DNA of 64,000 nucleotides from JAXGXJ01 sp050943595 (lineage in GTDB: Bacteria > Actinomycetota > Thermoleophilia > RBG-16-64-13), in assembly GCA_050943595.1 (NCBI GenBank), contig JBMNPM010000007.1, forward strand, positions 48,311 to 112,310. The letters are read 5' to 3'. Both the position numbers and the translations under genes were made by a program. Under the pieces are notes generated by a model. That model did no database searches. It was given only the letters and a program-made list of their open reading frames with translations, and was not told the DNA's origin. The stretch's first letter is position 1, and each line of letters opens with the position of its first letter. Shown in pieces: positions 8,046-17,443 of the stretch.

Positions 8046-11000
8046 ATGCCTAGGCGTCCCGATATCCGCAAAGTGCTCATCATCGGCTCCGGTCCCATAG
8101 TCATCGGTCAGGCCTGTGAGTTCGACTACTCCGGCACGCAGGCCTGCAAGGCGCTGCGTCAGCTGGGGTATGAGATCGTCCTCGTGAACTCCAACCCGGC
8201 CACCATTATGACTGACCCGGTGATGGCGGACGAGACCTACATCGAGCCCCTTAACCTGCAGACTCTCGCGAGCATCATCGCCACTGCCAAGCCGGACGCC
8301 CTGTTGCCCAACTTGGGCGGGCAGTCCGCCCTCAATCTGTCTTCCGAGCTGTACCGCGAGGGAGTACTGGCCGAGCATGGAGTGAGCATCATCGGAGTGG
8401 GGCCCGACGCCATTGAGCGGGGCGAAGATAGACTGGCCTTCAAGGAGGCCATGACCAAGCTGGGCATAGGCATGCCACGCAGCGAGATCTGCTACTCAGT
8501 GGAACAGGCTACCGAGGTAGCCGGCGAGCTGGGCTATCCCGTGGTCGTCCGGCCCGCGTATACAATGGGAGGCACCGGCGGCGGCATCGTCTACAACCGC
8601 GAGGACCTGCGAATGATCGCCGAGCGAGGCATCCGTGCCAGCCTGGTCGGCCAAGTGCTGATAGAGGAATCGGTCCTTGGCTGGGAGGAGCTCGAACTCG
8701 AGGTAGTCCGCGACGCCACAGGTCAGATGATCACGGTCTGCTTCATCGAGAACGTCGATGCTATGGGAGTGCACACGGGCGACAGCTTCTGCACGGCCCC
8801 CATGCTCACCATAGCCCCCGCTCTGCAAGAAACATTGCAAAAGTACGCTTATGCCATCGTCGAAGCCATCGAAGTCATCGGGGGCACGAACATCCAGTTC
8901 GCGCACGACCCCCGGACGGGACGAGTGGTGGTCATCGAGATCAACCCGCGCACCTCCCGCTCCTCTGCACTGGCCTCTAAAGCCACCGGCTTCCCCATCG
9001 CCTTCGTGAGTTCGCTACTGGCCGGGGGCCTGACCCTCAACGAGATCCCCTACTGGCGTGACGGTACCCTCGATAAGTACACCCCCTCAGGCGACTACAT
9101 AGTGGTGAAATTCGCCCGCTGGGCCTTCGAAAAATTCCGCGGCTCCCGAGATCGCCTGGGCACCCAGATGCGGGCCGTCGGTGAAGTGATGGCCATCGGC
9201 AAGAACTATAAGGAAACCTTTCAGAAGGCCATACGTTCTCTCGAGACAGGCCGCCACGGCCTGGGCTTCGCCAAGGATTTCCACACCCGTTCGCTCGACG
9301 AGCTCCTGTCCGCCCTCACCGAGCCCAGCAGCGAGAGACACTTCCTCATGTATGAGGCGCTACGTAAGGGCGCAACGACGGAGACGCTTTGCAAACGCAC
9401 AGGAGTCAAAGCCTGGTTCATCGACCAGATGCGCGAGTTGGTGGAACTCGAAGAACTCATCCTCCGTCACCGACCCCCTAACGCAGCCGCCGGACCCCAC
9501 GCCGACACGGAAGGCGATGCTCAGGCCATCGACGGCTGCACGGAGGCCGATTCCAGCCCCATCCTCCCCAACGACCTGCTGATCAAGGCTAAGAGGGACG
9601 GGTTCGCCGATGCCTATCTAGCCAAGCTCCTCGGAGTATCTGAGGCACGCATTCGTGCCCAGCGCACGGCTTTGGGGCTGATTCATGGCTACGAAGCGGT
9701 GCCGGTGAGCGGAGTGGAGAATGCAGCCTACTACTACTCCACCTACAATGCCCCCGACTCGGTGCCGGTGAGCAACCGGCGCAAGATCATGGTGCTAGGT
9801 GGAGGCCCCAACCGCATCGGCCAGGGAATCGAGTTTGACTATTGTTGTGTGCATGCCGCCTTTGCCCTACGCGACGCCGGCATCGAATCGATCATGGTCA
9901 ACTGCAATCCCGAGACCGTATCCACCGATTACGACACCTCCGACAAACTCTACTTCGAGCCCCTCACCATCGAGGACGTGCTCGCCATCTACGAGAAGGA
10001 ACGGCCCGAAGGGGTCATCGTGCAGTTTGGCGGACAGACGCCACTCAACCTGGCCCGCCGGCTCGAGGAGGCGGGTGTGCCCATCATCGGCACCTCACCG
10101 GAGACCATCGATCTGGCCGAGGACCGCGACCGCTTCCGTAGCATCATGGCCCGCATGGGCATTCCTATGCCCGAGGCGGCCATGGCGGTATCGTTGGATG
10201 AAGCGCGGGCGGCCGCAGATAAGATCGGCTACCCGGTCATGTTGCGCCCCAGTTACGTGCTGGGCGGCCGGGGCATGGAGATCATCCACGACGAGAAGAT
10301 GCTGTGTGAGTACATGGCGGCCGCCGTCGACGTCTCTCCCGAGCGCCCCATCCTCATCGACAAGTTCCTGGAGGACGCCATCGAATGTGAGGCCGATGCT
10401 CTGGCCGACGGCACCGACGCTTTCGTACCCGCAGTCATGCAGCACATCGAGTATGCAGGAATCCACTCGGGCGACTCGGCCTGCGTTATCCCTCCGGTGA
10501 GCATCCCCAAAGAGCACCTCGAAGTCATCGAGGACTACACACGACGTATCGCCACCGAGCTGGGCGTGGTGGGCCTTATGAATATGCAGTACGCGATCCG
10601 GAACGGTACCGTCTACGTGCTTGAGGCAAATCCACGGGCCTCTCGCACGGTCCCGCTGGTGTCGAAGGTCTGTAATATCCAGATGGCCCGCCTGGCCACA
10701 GAACTTATGTTGGGAGCCAAGTTGGCCGACCTGGGCCTCGAATCCCGAACCATCCCCTACTACGGGGTCAAGGAAGCGGTATTCCCGTTCAATATGTTCC
10801 CAGAGGTCGACCCGGTCCTGGGGCCCGAGATGCGCTCGACAGGCGAAGTGTTGGGCATAGCAGATTCATTCGGACTCGCCTTCGCAAAATCCCAGGAGGC
10901 GGCGCAACAGTCCCTGCCCCTCGAAGGCACAGTACTCATCACTGTGGCCGAACGCGATCGGGAATCGATCCTGCAGGCAGCGCAACAGTTCCACGCGCTT

Positions 11001-11336
11001 GGTTTCACCATCCGGGCCACCACGGGCACCAATGCTTTCTTGCTTCAGCACGGTATTCCCGCCGACCCCATACTCAAGCTCCACGAAGGTCGGCCGCACA
11101 TCGAGGATGCGATCAAGAGCGGTTCCATCCAGTTGGTTATCAACACACCGGCAGGCAGATTCAGTGAGTACGACGACTCTTACATCCGCAAGGCCGCCAT
11201 CCGCCACAAAGTACCCTACATAACAACACCCGCCGCAGCCACAGCAGCCGCCATGGGCATCAAGGCCCGCAGGAACGCAGAAAGGCGGCAGGTCTGTTCG
11301 CTGCAGGACTATCATCGCACCTTAGGATGCTGCTGA
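8046..11336 (+). CDS. carB: Carbamoyl-phosphate synthase large subunit
   Basis: Synthesises carbamoyl phosphate from bicarbonate, ATP and ammonia supplied by the CarA glutaminase, feeding pyrimidines and arginine. The 1096-aa protein has two tandem ATP-grasp halves. The first begins VLIIGSGPIVIGQACEF and the second IMVLGGGPNRIGQGIEF, each with its TMGGTGGG or VLGGRGME loop. An oligomerisation region lies between them and a C-terminal MGS-like regulatory domain (AERDRESIL...GFTIRATTGT) follows. Start: ATG at 8046 behind GGAGGGAG. A GTG at 8025 is possible. No carA is in the window, which is unusual because the pair is normally adjacent. The last residues are LGCC, and the end reads GCTGCTGA, like the dispersed repeat. 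Confidence 0.97.
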   Translation: MPRRPDIRKVLIIGSGPIVIGQACEFDYSGTQACKALRQLGYEIVLVNSNPATIMTDPVMADETYIEPLNLQTLASIIATAKPDALLPNLGGQSALNLSSELYREGVLAEHGVSIIGVGPDAIERGEDRLAFKEAMTKLGIGMPRSEICYSVEQATEVAGELGYPVVVRPAYTMGGTGGGIVYNREDLRMIAERGIRASLVGQVLIEESVLGWEELELEVVRDATGQMITVCFIENVDAMGVHTGDSFCTAPMLTIAPALQETLQKYAYAIVEAIEVIGGTNIQFAHDPRTGRVVVIEINPRTSRSSALASKATGFPIAFVSSLLAGGLTLNEIPYWRDGTLDKYTPSGDYIVVKFARWAFEKFRGSRDRLGTQMRAVGEVMAIGKNYKETFQKAIRSLETGRHGLGFAKDFHTRSLDELLSALTEPSSERHFLMYEALRKGATTETLCKRTGVKAWFIDQMRELVELEELILRHRPPNAAAGPHADTEGDAQAIDGCTEADSSPILPNDLLIKAKRDGFADAYLAKLLGVSEARIRAQRTALGLIHGYEAVPVSGVENAAYYYSTYNAPDSVPVSNRRKIMVLGGGPNRIGQGIEFDYCCVHAAFALRDAGIESIMVNCNPETVSTDYDTSDKLYFEPLTIEDVLAIYEKERPEGVIVQFGGQTPLNLARRLEEAGVPIIGTSPETIDLAEDRDRFRSIMARMGIPMPEAAMAVSLDEARAAADKIGYPVMLRPSYVLGGRGMEIIHDEKMLCEYMAAAVDVSPERPILIDKFLEDAIECEADALADGTDAFVPAVMQHIEYAGIHSGDSACVIPPVSIPKEHLEVIEDYTRRIATELGVVGLMNMQYAIRNGTVYVLEANPRASRTVPLVSKVCNIQMARLATELMLGAKLADLGLESRTIPYYGVKEAVFPFNMFPEVDPVLGPEMRSTGEVLGIADSFGLAFAKSQEAAQQSLPLEGTVLITVAERDRESILQAAQQFHALGFTIRATTGTNAFLLQHGIPADPILKLHEGRPHIEDAIKSGSIQLVINTPAGRFSEYDDSYIRKAAIRHKVPYITTPAAATAAAMGIKARRNAERRQVCSLQDYHRTLGCC

Positions 11337-11758
11337 CAGGACTATCTGCCCACAGCGTACGAGAGTCCGCTATGACTTTATGCACTATCCGATGTTTTTA
11401 TTCGCAAATCTGCAGGAAGATACTTGACAGGCGGATGTGGATGAGTATACTGATATAAGGAGTCCCAAGAGATCAGACGCAGCATCTGACAAGCTTACAA
11501 AAGGGGCCCGTGGAGGAAATGCGGAGACAAATAGCCGCAAAGTACGCAGAAGCGGGAGCAAAGTAAGACTCAGCGACACAGCGACAGATGCAAAGCGAGT
11601 TCACTTGGGACTCTCCATTTTTACCCATATTTGTGCCCACACCTCCTTCATTGATCGCCGAATCACTCAAGCCCCTGCAGTAGTCCGCAGCCGCGCAGCC
11701 GTGATCTCGAGTGAATCGCCGGCCGTTCGATCACATCGTCAGGGGCAGCACATGCCGA
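11337..11758. other. Gene-free stretch after carB
   Basis: No convincing gene on either strand. Short open frames here are low-complexity and start inside the promoter-like sequence. The only clear signal is the promoter listed at 11424-11451. This may be the left end of the decayed accessory region that includes the subtilase relic. Confidence 0.5.
11424..11451 (+). promoter_or_regulatory. Strong sigma-70-like promoter without an obvious gene
   Basis: TTGACA (11424-11429), a 16-bp spacer, then TATACT (11446-11451). This is the best promoter match in the window. ATAAGGAG follows immediately, resembling a ribosome binding site, but no recognisable protein starts there. A lost gene or a small RNA is possible. 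Confidence 0.5.
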
Positions 11759-11974
11759 CTATATGTCGTCCTTGGTCTTGTATTTGCGACTGAGGGCCAA
11801 ACCGGCGGCGACCAACACAAGAGCGAGCACAATCATACCTATAGAGAGGCTGATCGGCAGAGTACCGATCCACGCCACTCCCATCCCAATGACCGCTCCG
11901 ACGATGAGAAGGAAGACGCCCAAGCGGTCGAGTTGCTTGTTGGTTGGCCTCTTCGTCTCGCCCCCCTCGGTCAC
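11759..11974 (-). CDS. Small two-helix membrane protein
   Basis: Unrecognised 71-aa protein. A polar N-terminus (about 20 residues ending KQLDRLG) is followed by two hydrophobic helices (roughly 20-40 and 44-63, the second AALALVLVAAGLAL-like) and a charged tail, SRKYKTKDDI. This resembles many small membrane proteins of unknown role. The GTG start at 11974 has only a weak ribosome binding site. It lies just beyond the subtilase relic, in the same orientation. It is called on topology only. Confidence 0.5.
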   Translation of the reverse strand: MTEGGETKRPTNKQLDRLGVFLLIVGAVIGMGVAWIGTLPISLSIGMIVLALVLVAAGLALSRKYKTKDDI

Positions 11975-12114
11975 TGTTGAACCCGGGAAACCTACCAGCG
12001 CGCAGACCCGCCGTCAACCCCTTCGACCCCTTGCCTCAGAGGCCTTTCTCCCGTGCCCCGCAGGCCCTCCCTAGACGCACAGCACGCACAGCAGGTTATA
12101 AAGCAGGAGACAAA

Positions 12115-13017
12115 CTACTCGTCATCCCACCCGGCGCTACCCTTGTCGTCAGCGGTATACGCAAGGATGTTCTCAACCTCGCCGGCCGACAGGGGCGGAT
12201 TCCGAGCAAGCATGAGCGCAATCACCCCGGCAACCACAGGCGAAGCGAAAGAGGTGCCGTTAGAACAGCCGATGTCCCACCGGGAACCGCTCCCCTTGTC
12301 ATATGTCGCCATGTGCTGGCCTGGCGCCACAAGATCGAGTTCCGAACCATAGCCATCGTTGCCCGCTGCAGCTACAACTATGGCTCCGCGGCGTTGCGCG
12401 TGCTCAATCTGTGAACCGGCATAATCTTCGCCTTCCAGTCAACCCCCGCTATACCGATAGCGTTATTCCCTGTCGCAGCCAAGATTCCGGCTACAGCCCG
12501 TTCCGTGGCCTTCCTTGTCATTCCAATACTGGTAGGCAGAGCTACCATAATAGACGCTGTAAGGACTGACCACCCGACCGGCAAAATCGGTGAGTTGGGC
12601 TAGGCCAGTATCAATGACGGACACCGTCACCGAGGTAGAACCGGTCGTAAGATCCCATGCCGCTGGAAGACCAATGGCGGCAGGCCCCCACTGCTTGGCG
12701 TACAAAAGGGGTGAACTTGACCACCAACCTGTCTGCTGCGGCCGGCGCTGGCTCATCAGCCGAGTAGAGCTGCGCGCTCACCAGCGACTGGGGGAGTCGC
12801 GAAGAACAGATAAATCGGCAACCTGCCCCGATACGCTGGTGATAGCTTCACCAGCCGGGATATCTCGTGCCGGTAGGGTTGCCAGATTTGGTACAGATAG
12901 AGCCAAAGCAGGCGCGGCCATTCCGCACACCGCCACTGTGATAGCCAGCAGGCAGGCGAGAGCAATGCTGGAAACAAAGGCGCCGCACAACCATCTTAGA
13001 TTGAACAGCTCACGCAC
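12115..13017 (-). pseudogene. Decayed secreted subtilisin-like protease (S8)
   Basis: Remains of a secreted subtilase scattered over two or three frames. It begins at 13017 with a signal peptide (MRELFNLRWLCGAF, hydrophobic core, then ALALS). A TGA interrupts that frame at 12780, and the neighbouring frame continues with a plausible prodomain strand (DRLVVKF). The catalytic Asp motif VSVIDTG and the His motif GHGT share one frame. A shift right after GHGT is needed to read VAGILAATGNNAIGIAGV. A further shift restores IVVAAAGND and the Ser motif NGTSFASPVVAGV. It stops soon after GSAGWDDE, short of the usual C-terminus. Several independent lesions make sequencing error alone unlikely. Confidence 0.85.
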
Positions 13018-13070
13018 CCTTCCCCTACACTGCTCCCGCCTGAAAAAATCATCGAATCATAGCCTTAAGC

Positions 13071-13097
13071 GGCTGCTGAACTATGACGCTTCGCCGC
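13071..13097 (+). repeat. Dispersed GGCTGCTGA element (divergent copy)
   Basis: Begins GGCTGCTGAACTATGACG and continues to CTTCGCC. It shares the first half of the dispersed repeat, upstream of the subtilase relic. Confidence 0.4.
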
Positions 13098-13146
13098 CGG
13101 AACACGATCAGCACGCATCAGCACGCGCGAAAAGAGGAGAGAGGGG

Positions 13147-13171
13147 GCGCGAATAGCAGCGCTATTCGCGC
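13147..13171. repeat. Inverted repeat with 11-bp arms
   Basis: Bases 13147-13157 pair exactly with 13161-13171 around a three-base loop (AGC). It lies between the subtilase relic and the SLH gene. There is no T-run, so it is either a structured transcript end or a protein-binding palindrome. Confidence 0.6.
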
Positions 13172-13210
13172 GACCGATGACGTACTATCGTGCTGCTCAG
13201 TGTGTTCCGA

Positions 13211-13262
13211 CGGCCGGGGTTTTGTTTTCCAGCAGCCCCCTATTTTCAGCAGCCTCCTAAGT
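13211..13262 (-). repeat. Dispersed GGCTGCTGAAAA element, double copy
   Basis: On the minus strand two elements lie head to tail: GGCTGCTGAAAATAG, then GGCTGCTGGAAAACAAAACC. It sits just downstream of the SLH gene stop and resembles the copies at 48901, 59547 and 37720. Confidence 0.6.
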
Positions 13263-13284
13263 GGCAAGAACCGGGCCAGCCCCC

Positions 13285-14607
13285 TTACCTATGCAGCAAA
13301 TTGTAGAGCACCAGGCATACCTCCCCACGGGTAGCCGACTTAAAGAAATTGTAGTTAGGGCCAATACCCTCCAGGCCGTTAAGCAGTCCGGCATAAGCGG
13401 CAGTGCGGGAGAACGGGTAATGGGTGTTGTCATATCTTGAGAACGGAGGCGTGTAGTCCCTTGGAGGATCCGCGATACCGGCAGCCCTCGTTACCATAGT
13501 AATGAGCTGCGCCCGAGTAATGTTGCCGAACGGATCAAACTTTGTCGGGGTCTTGCCGACAGTAACGCCACGCGCTGCACACACCGCCACGTATTTATCG
13601 GGATAAAGTGGGTCGTTCGCGTCAAGTCCACTTGGCACATCGGTAAAAGGACATGCATTCGCTTGAGACACCGGGTATCCCATGGTCTTCACGATCATCT
13701 TTGCGAACTGCTGCCGTGTGACAGACGAGTTGGGCTGAAACGTTCCATTAGGAAAGCCACTGATTATCTTGCGGTCCGCCAGATCATTGATCTGCCGGAA
13801 GTAGCGGTGCTGAGAAGTTACGTCGCTGAACTGACCGTCTTGATATGTAGATCCTGATCTTGAGTAGGTCGCGTACCCATCGTCTGGCAGATCATCCGAA
13901 TAGTAGTTATTGGTACCTTCGTAGAAACTATACATAAAGAAATTAAAACTAAGGGGCGACCCCAGATAGGAAACCGGCACCCAAATCAAAATGGAATGAC
14001 CATCAGAGAGTTCCGTGTACCCCACTTCTCCTACAGTAGACCAGGTATTATCGTCTTCTGAAGGAGTCTTTACTAGAGTGGCAATCCAATCACCATCACT
14101 ACCGTCACTTTCTATAAAAATGGAGTAGTCAGAACCCAGATTTATTGACGGCCAATAATCGCCAGTGCGGGGGTTCTTATCAACATCAAGACAGATATCC
14201 ACATATTCATTATCTCCAATCCCAACAAAAGGATCGGCAAACTCGATTAAAAAGTTATATGTAGAATCATCCTTATCGTAAGCAATCTCCAGACTACTAA
14301 AGTCTAGTGCCAGGGAGACGTCTCCATCAGAATCGTAGTATGCCTGGATATCCTGATAGTCCTCCTGGATATACCGTATACTGTTCTGGGCAGATAGAGT
14401 TGACTTTTTGGATAGCTTGGAAACTCCAGGATGATCAGAAACCGCTGATAACTTAGACTCAAAGCTCTTAATGAGAGAGTGAGGTACGGTACCGGCAGAC
14501 GCCATGGAAGCTGCTTCAGCCTTCGGCTGAACGAAAACAAAAGCACTCAAGAGCAACATAGTGCAGCAGGCAACCGCAGCTATAATCCAATGACAAGCTT
14601 TTTTCAT
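13285..14607 (-). CDS. SLH-domain cell-surface protein (AT-rich gene)
   Basis: Secreted 440-aa protein expected to bind the wall through S-layer-homology domains. A signal peptide covers about residues 1-33 (MKKACHW, hydrophobic core, KAEAAS). The central 100-270 region is a beta-rich, Asp/Tyr/Ser-rich domain with a possible calcium loop (DVDKNPRTGDY). Three SLH repeats fill the C-terminus, with marks ISGFPNGTFQPNSSVTR, FTDVP and TRGEVCLVLYNLL. Start: ATG at 14607, nine bases after GGAGGAG. The N-terminal two thirds are clearly more AT-rich than neighbouring genes, suggesting transfer or relaxed selection. Function of the central domain unknown. Confidence 0.85.
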   Translation of the reverse strand: MKKACHWIIAAVACCTMLLLSAFVFVQPKAEAASMASAGTVPHSLIKSFESKLSAVSDHPGVSKLSKKSTLSAQNSIRYIQEDYQDIQAYYDSDGDVSLALDFSSLEIAYDKDDSTYNFLIEFADPFVGIGDNEYVDICLDVDKNPRTGDYWPSINLGSDYSIFIESDGSDGDWIATLVKTPSEDDNTWSTVGEVGYTELSDGHSILIWVPVSYLGSPLSFNFFMYSFYEGTNNYYSDDLPDDGYATYSRSGSTYQDGQFSDVTSQHRYFRQINDLADRKIISGFPNGTFQPNSSVTRQQFAKMIVKTMGYPVSQANACPFTDVPSGLDANDPLYPDKYVAVCAARGVTVGKTPTKFDPFGNITRAQLITMVTRAAGIADPPRDYTPPFSRYDNTHYPFSRTAAYAGLLNGLEGIGPNYNFFKSATRGEVCLVLYNLLHR

Positions 14608-14872
14608 AGAAACCAGCTCCTCCACTCGTTGGTAATCCGGTCCCAAGAGACAATATCCTAGCTACTCATGCTACACCGACAGCACAACAAAGTAAACAGC
14701 GCCCGGTCGGCCTCTTAGTGTTAACTAAAACCCGGCCTCACATCAAAAGCAGAGCCGTGGTGTCGGTTGATGCGGCGAGATAGACCAACGATACGGGTAG
14801 CCCAACATGGAACCTTGTGCCCCGCGCCCCTCGGCGCTGCACCTGTTCTGTCGCCTCATGCAGCCTCCTCCG

Positions 14873-17173
14873 TCAGCTCCATGAGCTGCCGTCCGCCCTA
14901 ATAAGCATCGTAGCCGCCGCCAAGCGGCTGATGGCCTCCTGGGGAGCCAGGTTGCCGGCGGAGGTGCCGCGGGTGATGCCCTGACGTACGGCGAAGGCCA
15001 TCTCATCACGCAGGGAGCTGCTCACGGCAGCGTGGTCACCGAAGGTGGCCAGGGTGCTGGTGATCTCGGCTTCGGTCATGGCGGCAAGGTCGAAGCCGGC
15101 CTGGGAGGCCACCCGGCGGGCGATGATGGCCAGAGCCTGTTCTCGGGTGATAGTGATATCGGGAGCGAAGAGACCGTCACCGATGCCGTTTACCAACTGT
15201 GAGGCGTAGGCCCCCTCGATGTAGCCGAAGTAGAAGTGGTCCGCAGGCACGTCGCTGAAGGTGGCGGTGGTGGGATGAGTCTCTGCGATAGCGAAGGTGG
15301 CGGTGGCCATCTTCACAAACTGGGAGCGGAGGATGCTCTGGTGCGGCCGGAAGGTGCCGTCCTCATAGCCACGGGAGATCCCCGCCAGCTGGGACAAGCT
15401 CACACCGTAGCCGGAGAGGGTGTCTGCGGAGAGGTCGGACCAGGAGGGAGCGACCGCAATAGTGACCCCCACAACATTCTCAATCACAACGTCAGACCGG
15501 GTCAGGCCCGGGCAGTAGATGCGTAGCGGCCGTACACTCCCTTCGACACGTTGGCCGCTTTCGAAGGCGTCATAGGCCACGAAGCACCTATCCTGCTCCT
15601 CGGGGCCGATCACGCGACTGCTGTCAATCACTCCGTTGCCATCATCCACATGAACAGTGACCCCTCGGCCGCCGGCGGCACCAAATCCCATTGACGACAG
15701 CACCTTGGTGAGCGGAACACCAACCACGTTGTGCGTGAAGTGGGCATCGCCTTCCGACCCGAAGTAGGATGTGTGATAGATGCCCAGGAGGGCTATGTCC
15801 GATAGACTGATGGTCTTGCTCGTACTACCCTCGGTGACTTTCAAGGCGGGCACATCCGACCCCGCTCGAATCTTGCACGTATCCTTGACAAAGCCGCAGT
15901 TGTTAGCCTCCGTGGCATGCGTCTGTCCGTAGACAAACAGAGGACTCGGCTCAGCCACGGCGCTGGTTGCGGTGGGAAGCACCACGCTTGGGTCGGGATG
16001 CAGCGCCGTCCTTGCTTCGGCGCTGTAGAAGACCAGCATCGGGCCCACGGCGGCACCCACGGTTCCGTCCGGCGCGATGTAGTTGCGGCCTGTTCTAACA
16101 CCGAAGGCATCGTTGACAAGATGGGCGTACGCGCGGCCTCCCGCCACCGCCTCCACGACCATGGGACCGCCAGCCACGTCGACCCCTAAGGCAGACAGGG
16201 TCACCCCCAGATCGACACCTTCCACCAGGCTATATGTGTACTCCGGGGTGCCGTGGTTGTGATAGGAGGAGTAGAGGATGGGCTTTTCAGTCCACGAATT
16301 GCCCAACCCCAAACCGTTCACACTCCGCGTAGCTTTGATGAAGTCCACCTGCGCCTTATCGAGATACACAAAACTGCCCAGCAGCCCCTTTCCTTGACTT
16401 ATCCCGGTCCCTCCGATCACCAATCCGGCCGTCGCCGGCGACAATCCACCCAGATCCACACCGTTGCTACGCGCCAGTTCCACTTTCGGCAGCGGGACTG
16501 CCGACCCATCCGCCTGGGTTATCCGCAGAGCGGTTGTTCGTTCCATGTAGACCGCACCGTCACCGGCACCTGCAGCTTGGTCCCCACCTCCCTTTCGAGC
16601 AACGCGCAGATACGAGGCGGCGTACGCAGCAGAGGAGTCGGGGTCTTCAGTACTGAGCCTCGCCTCCGATACGTCGTTCACTCTCGTTGCCAGCATGTAA
16701 TGATGACGTGCGTAGTCCTTTGCCTCACCCACAGAAAACGCCTCGTTTTGAGCACCATCGTCGGTGATAACCGTGATGCGGTAGTCATCCTGTAGCGTCA
16801 TATTCAGTGTTTCTTCGATGCTCGATAACACATCGCCCAGCCTTATACCCCAGCAGCTGTCCAGCCTTATGGCCCAGCCGCCACCTTCAGTATCCACGTT
16901 TGCATATACCTGGCTTTCCCATCTGCCGGCAAACTTGTAGCCCGCAACCCCGTTCATATCTCCCCAGGTATAAGGCAGTACCACGTCTCCAATGCCGACA
17001 TTCAGCACCACGGCATCGTTCGCCGGATCAGCAGCCGCCACGTACGTAGATTTACCTAGAGCCGAGGGCACGTGTCCAAGTACCATCACGAGCATCACAA
17101 CCAAAATGGCGCCGCCGGCGCGCACCGCCAACGCGACAAACCGCCGACCGACGCTGCTGCCCCCTCTGCTCAC
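14873..17173 (-). CDS. Large SLH surface protein with molybdopterin-oxidoreductase-like domains
   Basis: Secreted protein of about 766 aa. After an N-terminal signal/anchor helix come repeated beta domains that read like the sulfite-oxidase-type molybdopterin-binding fold: ISLSDIALLGIYHTSYF, VVGVPLTKVLSSMGF, VTVHVDDGNG, VRPLRIYCPG. The C-terminus has three SLH repeats (YEDGTFRPHQSILRSQF, FSDVPADHFYFGYI, ITREQALAIIARR, ISRLAAATMLIRADG). The fold is probably used as a structural or binding domain, since a clear cofactor Cys is not evident. GTG at 17173 is preferred because AAGGAG lies six bases upstream. An ATG at 17188 overlaps that site. A truncated copy of its 5' end lies at 21811-22008. Confidence 0.75.
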   Translation of the reverse strand: MSRGGSSVGRRFVALAVRAGGAILVVMLVMVLGHVPSALGKSTYVAAADPANDAVVLNVGIGDVVLPYTWGDMNGVAGYKFAGRWESQVYANVDTEGGGWAIRLDSCWGIRLGDVLSSIEETLNMTLQDDYRITVITDDGAQNEAFSVGEAKDYARHHYMLATRVNDVSEARLSTEDPDSSAAYAASYLRVARKGGGDQAAGAGDGAVYMERTTALRITQADGSAVPLPKVELARSNGVDLGGLSPATAGLVIGGTGISQGKGLLGSFVYLDKAQVDFIKATRSVNGLGLGNSWTEKPILYSSYHNHGTPEYTYSLVEGVDLGVTLSALGVDVAGGPMVVEAVAGGRAYAHLVNDAFGVRTGRNYIAPDGTVGAAVGPMLVFYSAEARTALHPDPSVVLPTATSAVAEPSPLFVYGQTHATEANNCGFVKDTCKIRAGSDVPALKVTEGSTSKTISLSDIALLGIYHTSYFGSEGDAHFTHNVVGVPLTKVLSSMGFGAAGGRGVTVHVDDGNGVIDSSRVIGPEEQDRCFVAYDAFESGQRVEGSVRPLRIYCPGLTRSDVVIENVVGVTIAVAPSWSDLSADTLSGYGVSLSQLAGISRGYEDGTFRPHQSILRSQFVKMATATFAIAETHPTTATFSDVPADHFYFGYIEGAYASQLVNGIGDGLFAPDITITREQALAIIARRVASQAGFDLAAMTEAEITSTLATFGDHAAVSSSLRDEMAFAVRQGITRGTSAGNLAPQEAISRLAAATMLIRADGSSWS

Positions 17174-17443
17174 CTCAAGCTCCTTCATTCATCCGTGTAC
17201 CCGGCGCTGTTCTCTGTCCACCGACATATCCCCCGCGTATCAAGGGCAGCAGGAGACAACCGGCAGAGCCGCATTATACCTCGCTTAATATAACGACGGC
17301 GATCCAATCTCTTCACGCCCTCCCGTTGGTGTCAATGGAACTCTGCATCGTCTACGCCGACAGAGGGGTATGTGAAGTTAGGTCTCTCCCCTCAGGGGTA
17401 TTATTGGAACGAGTCCAGGCCGAGAAAGAATGAAGGAGAGACC

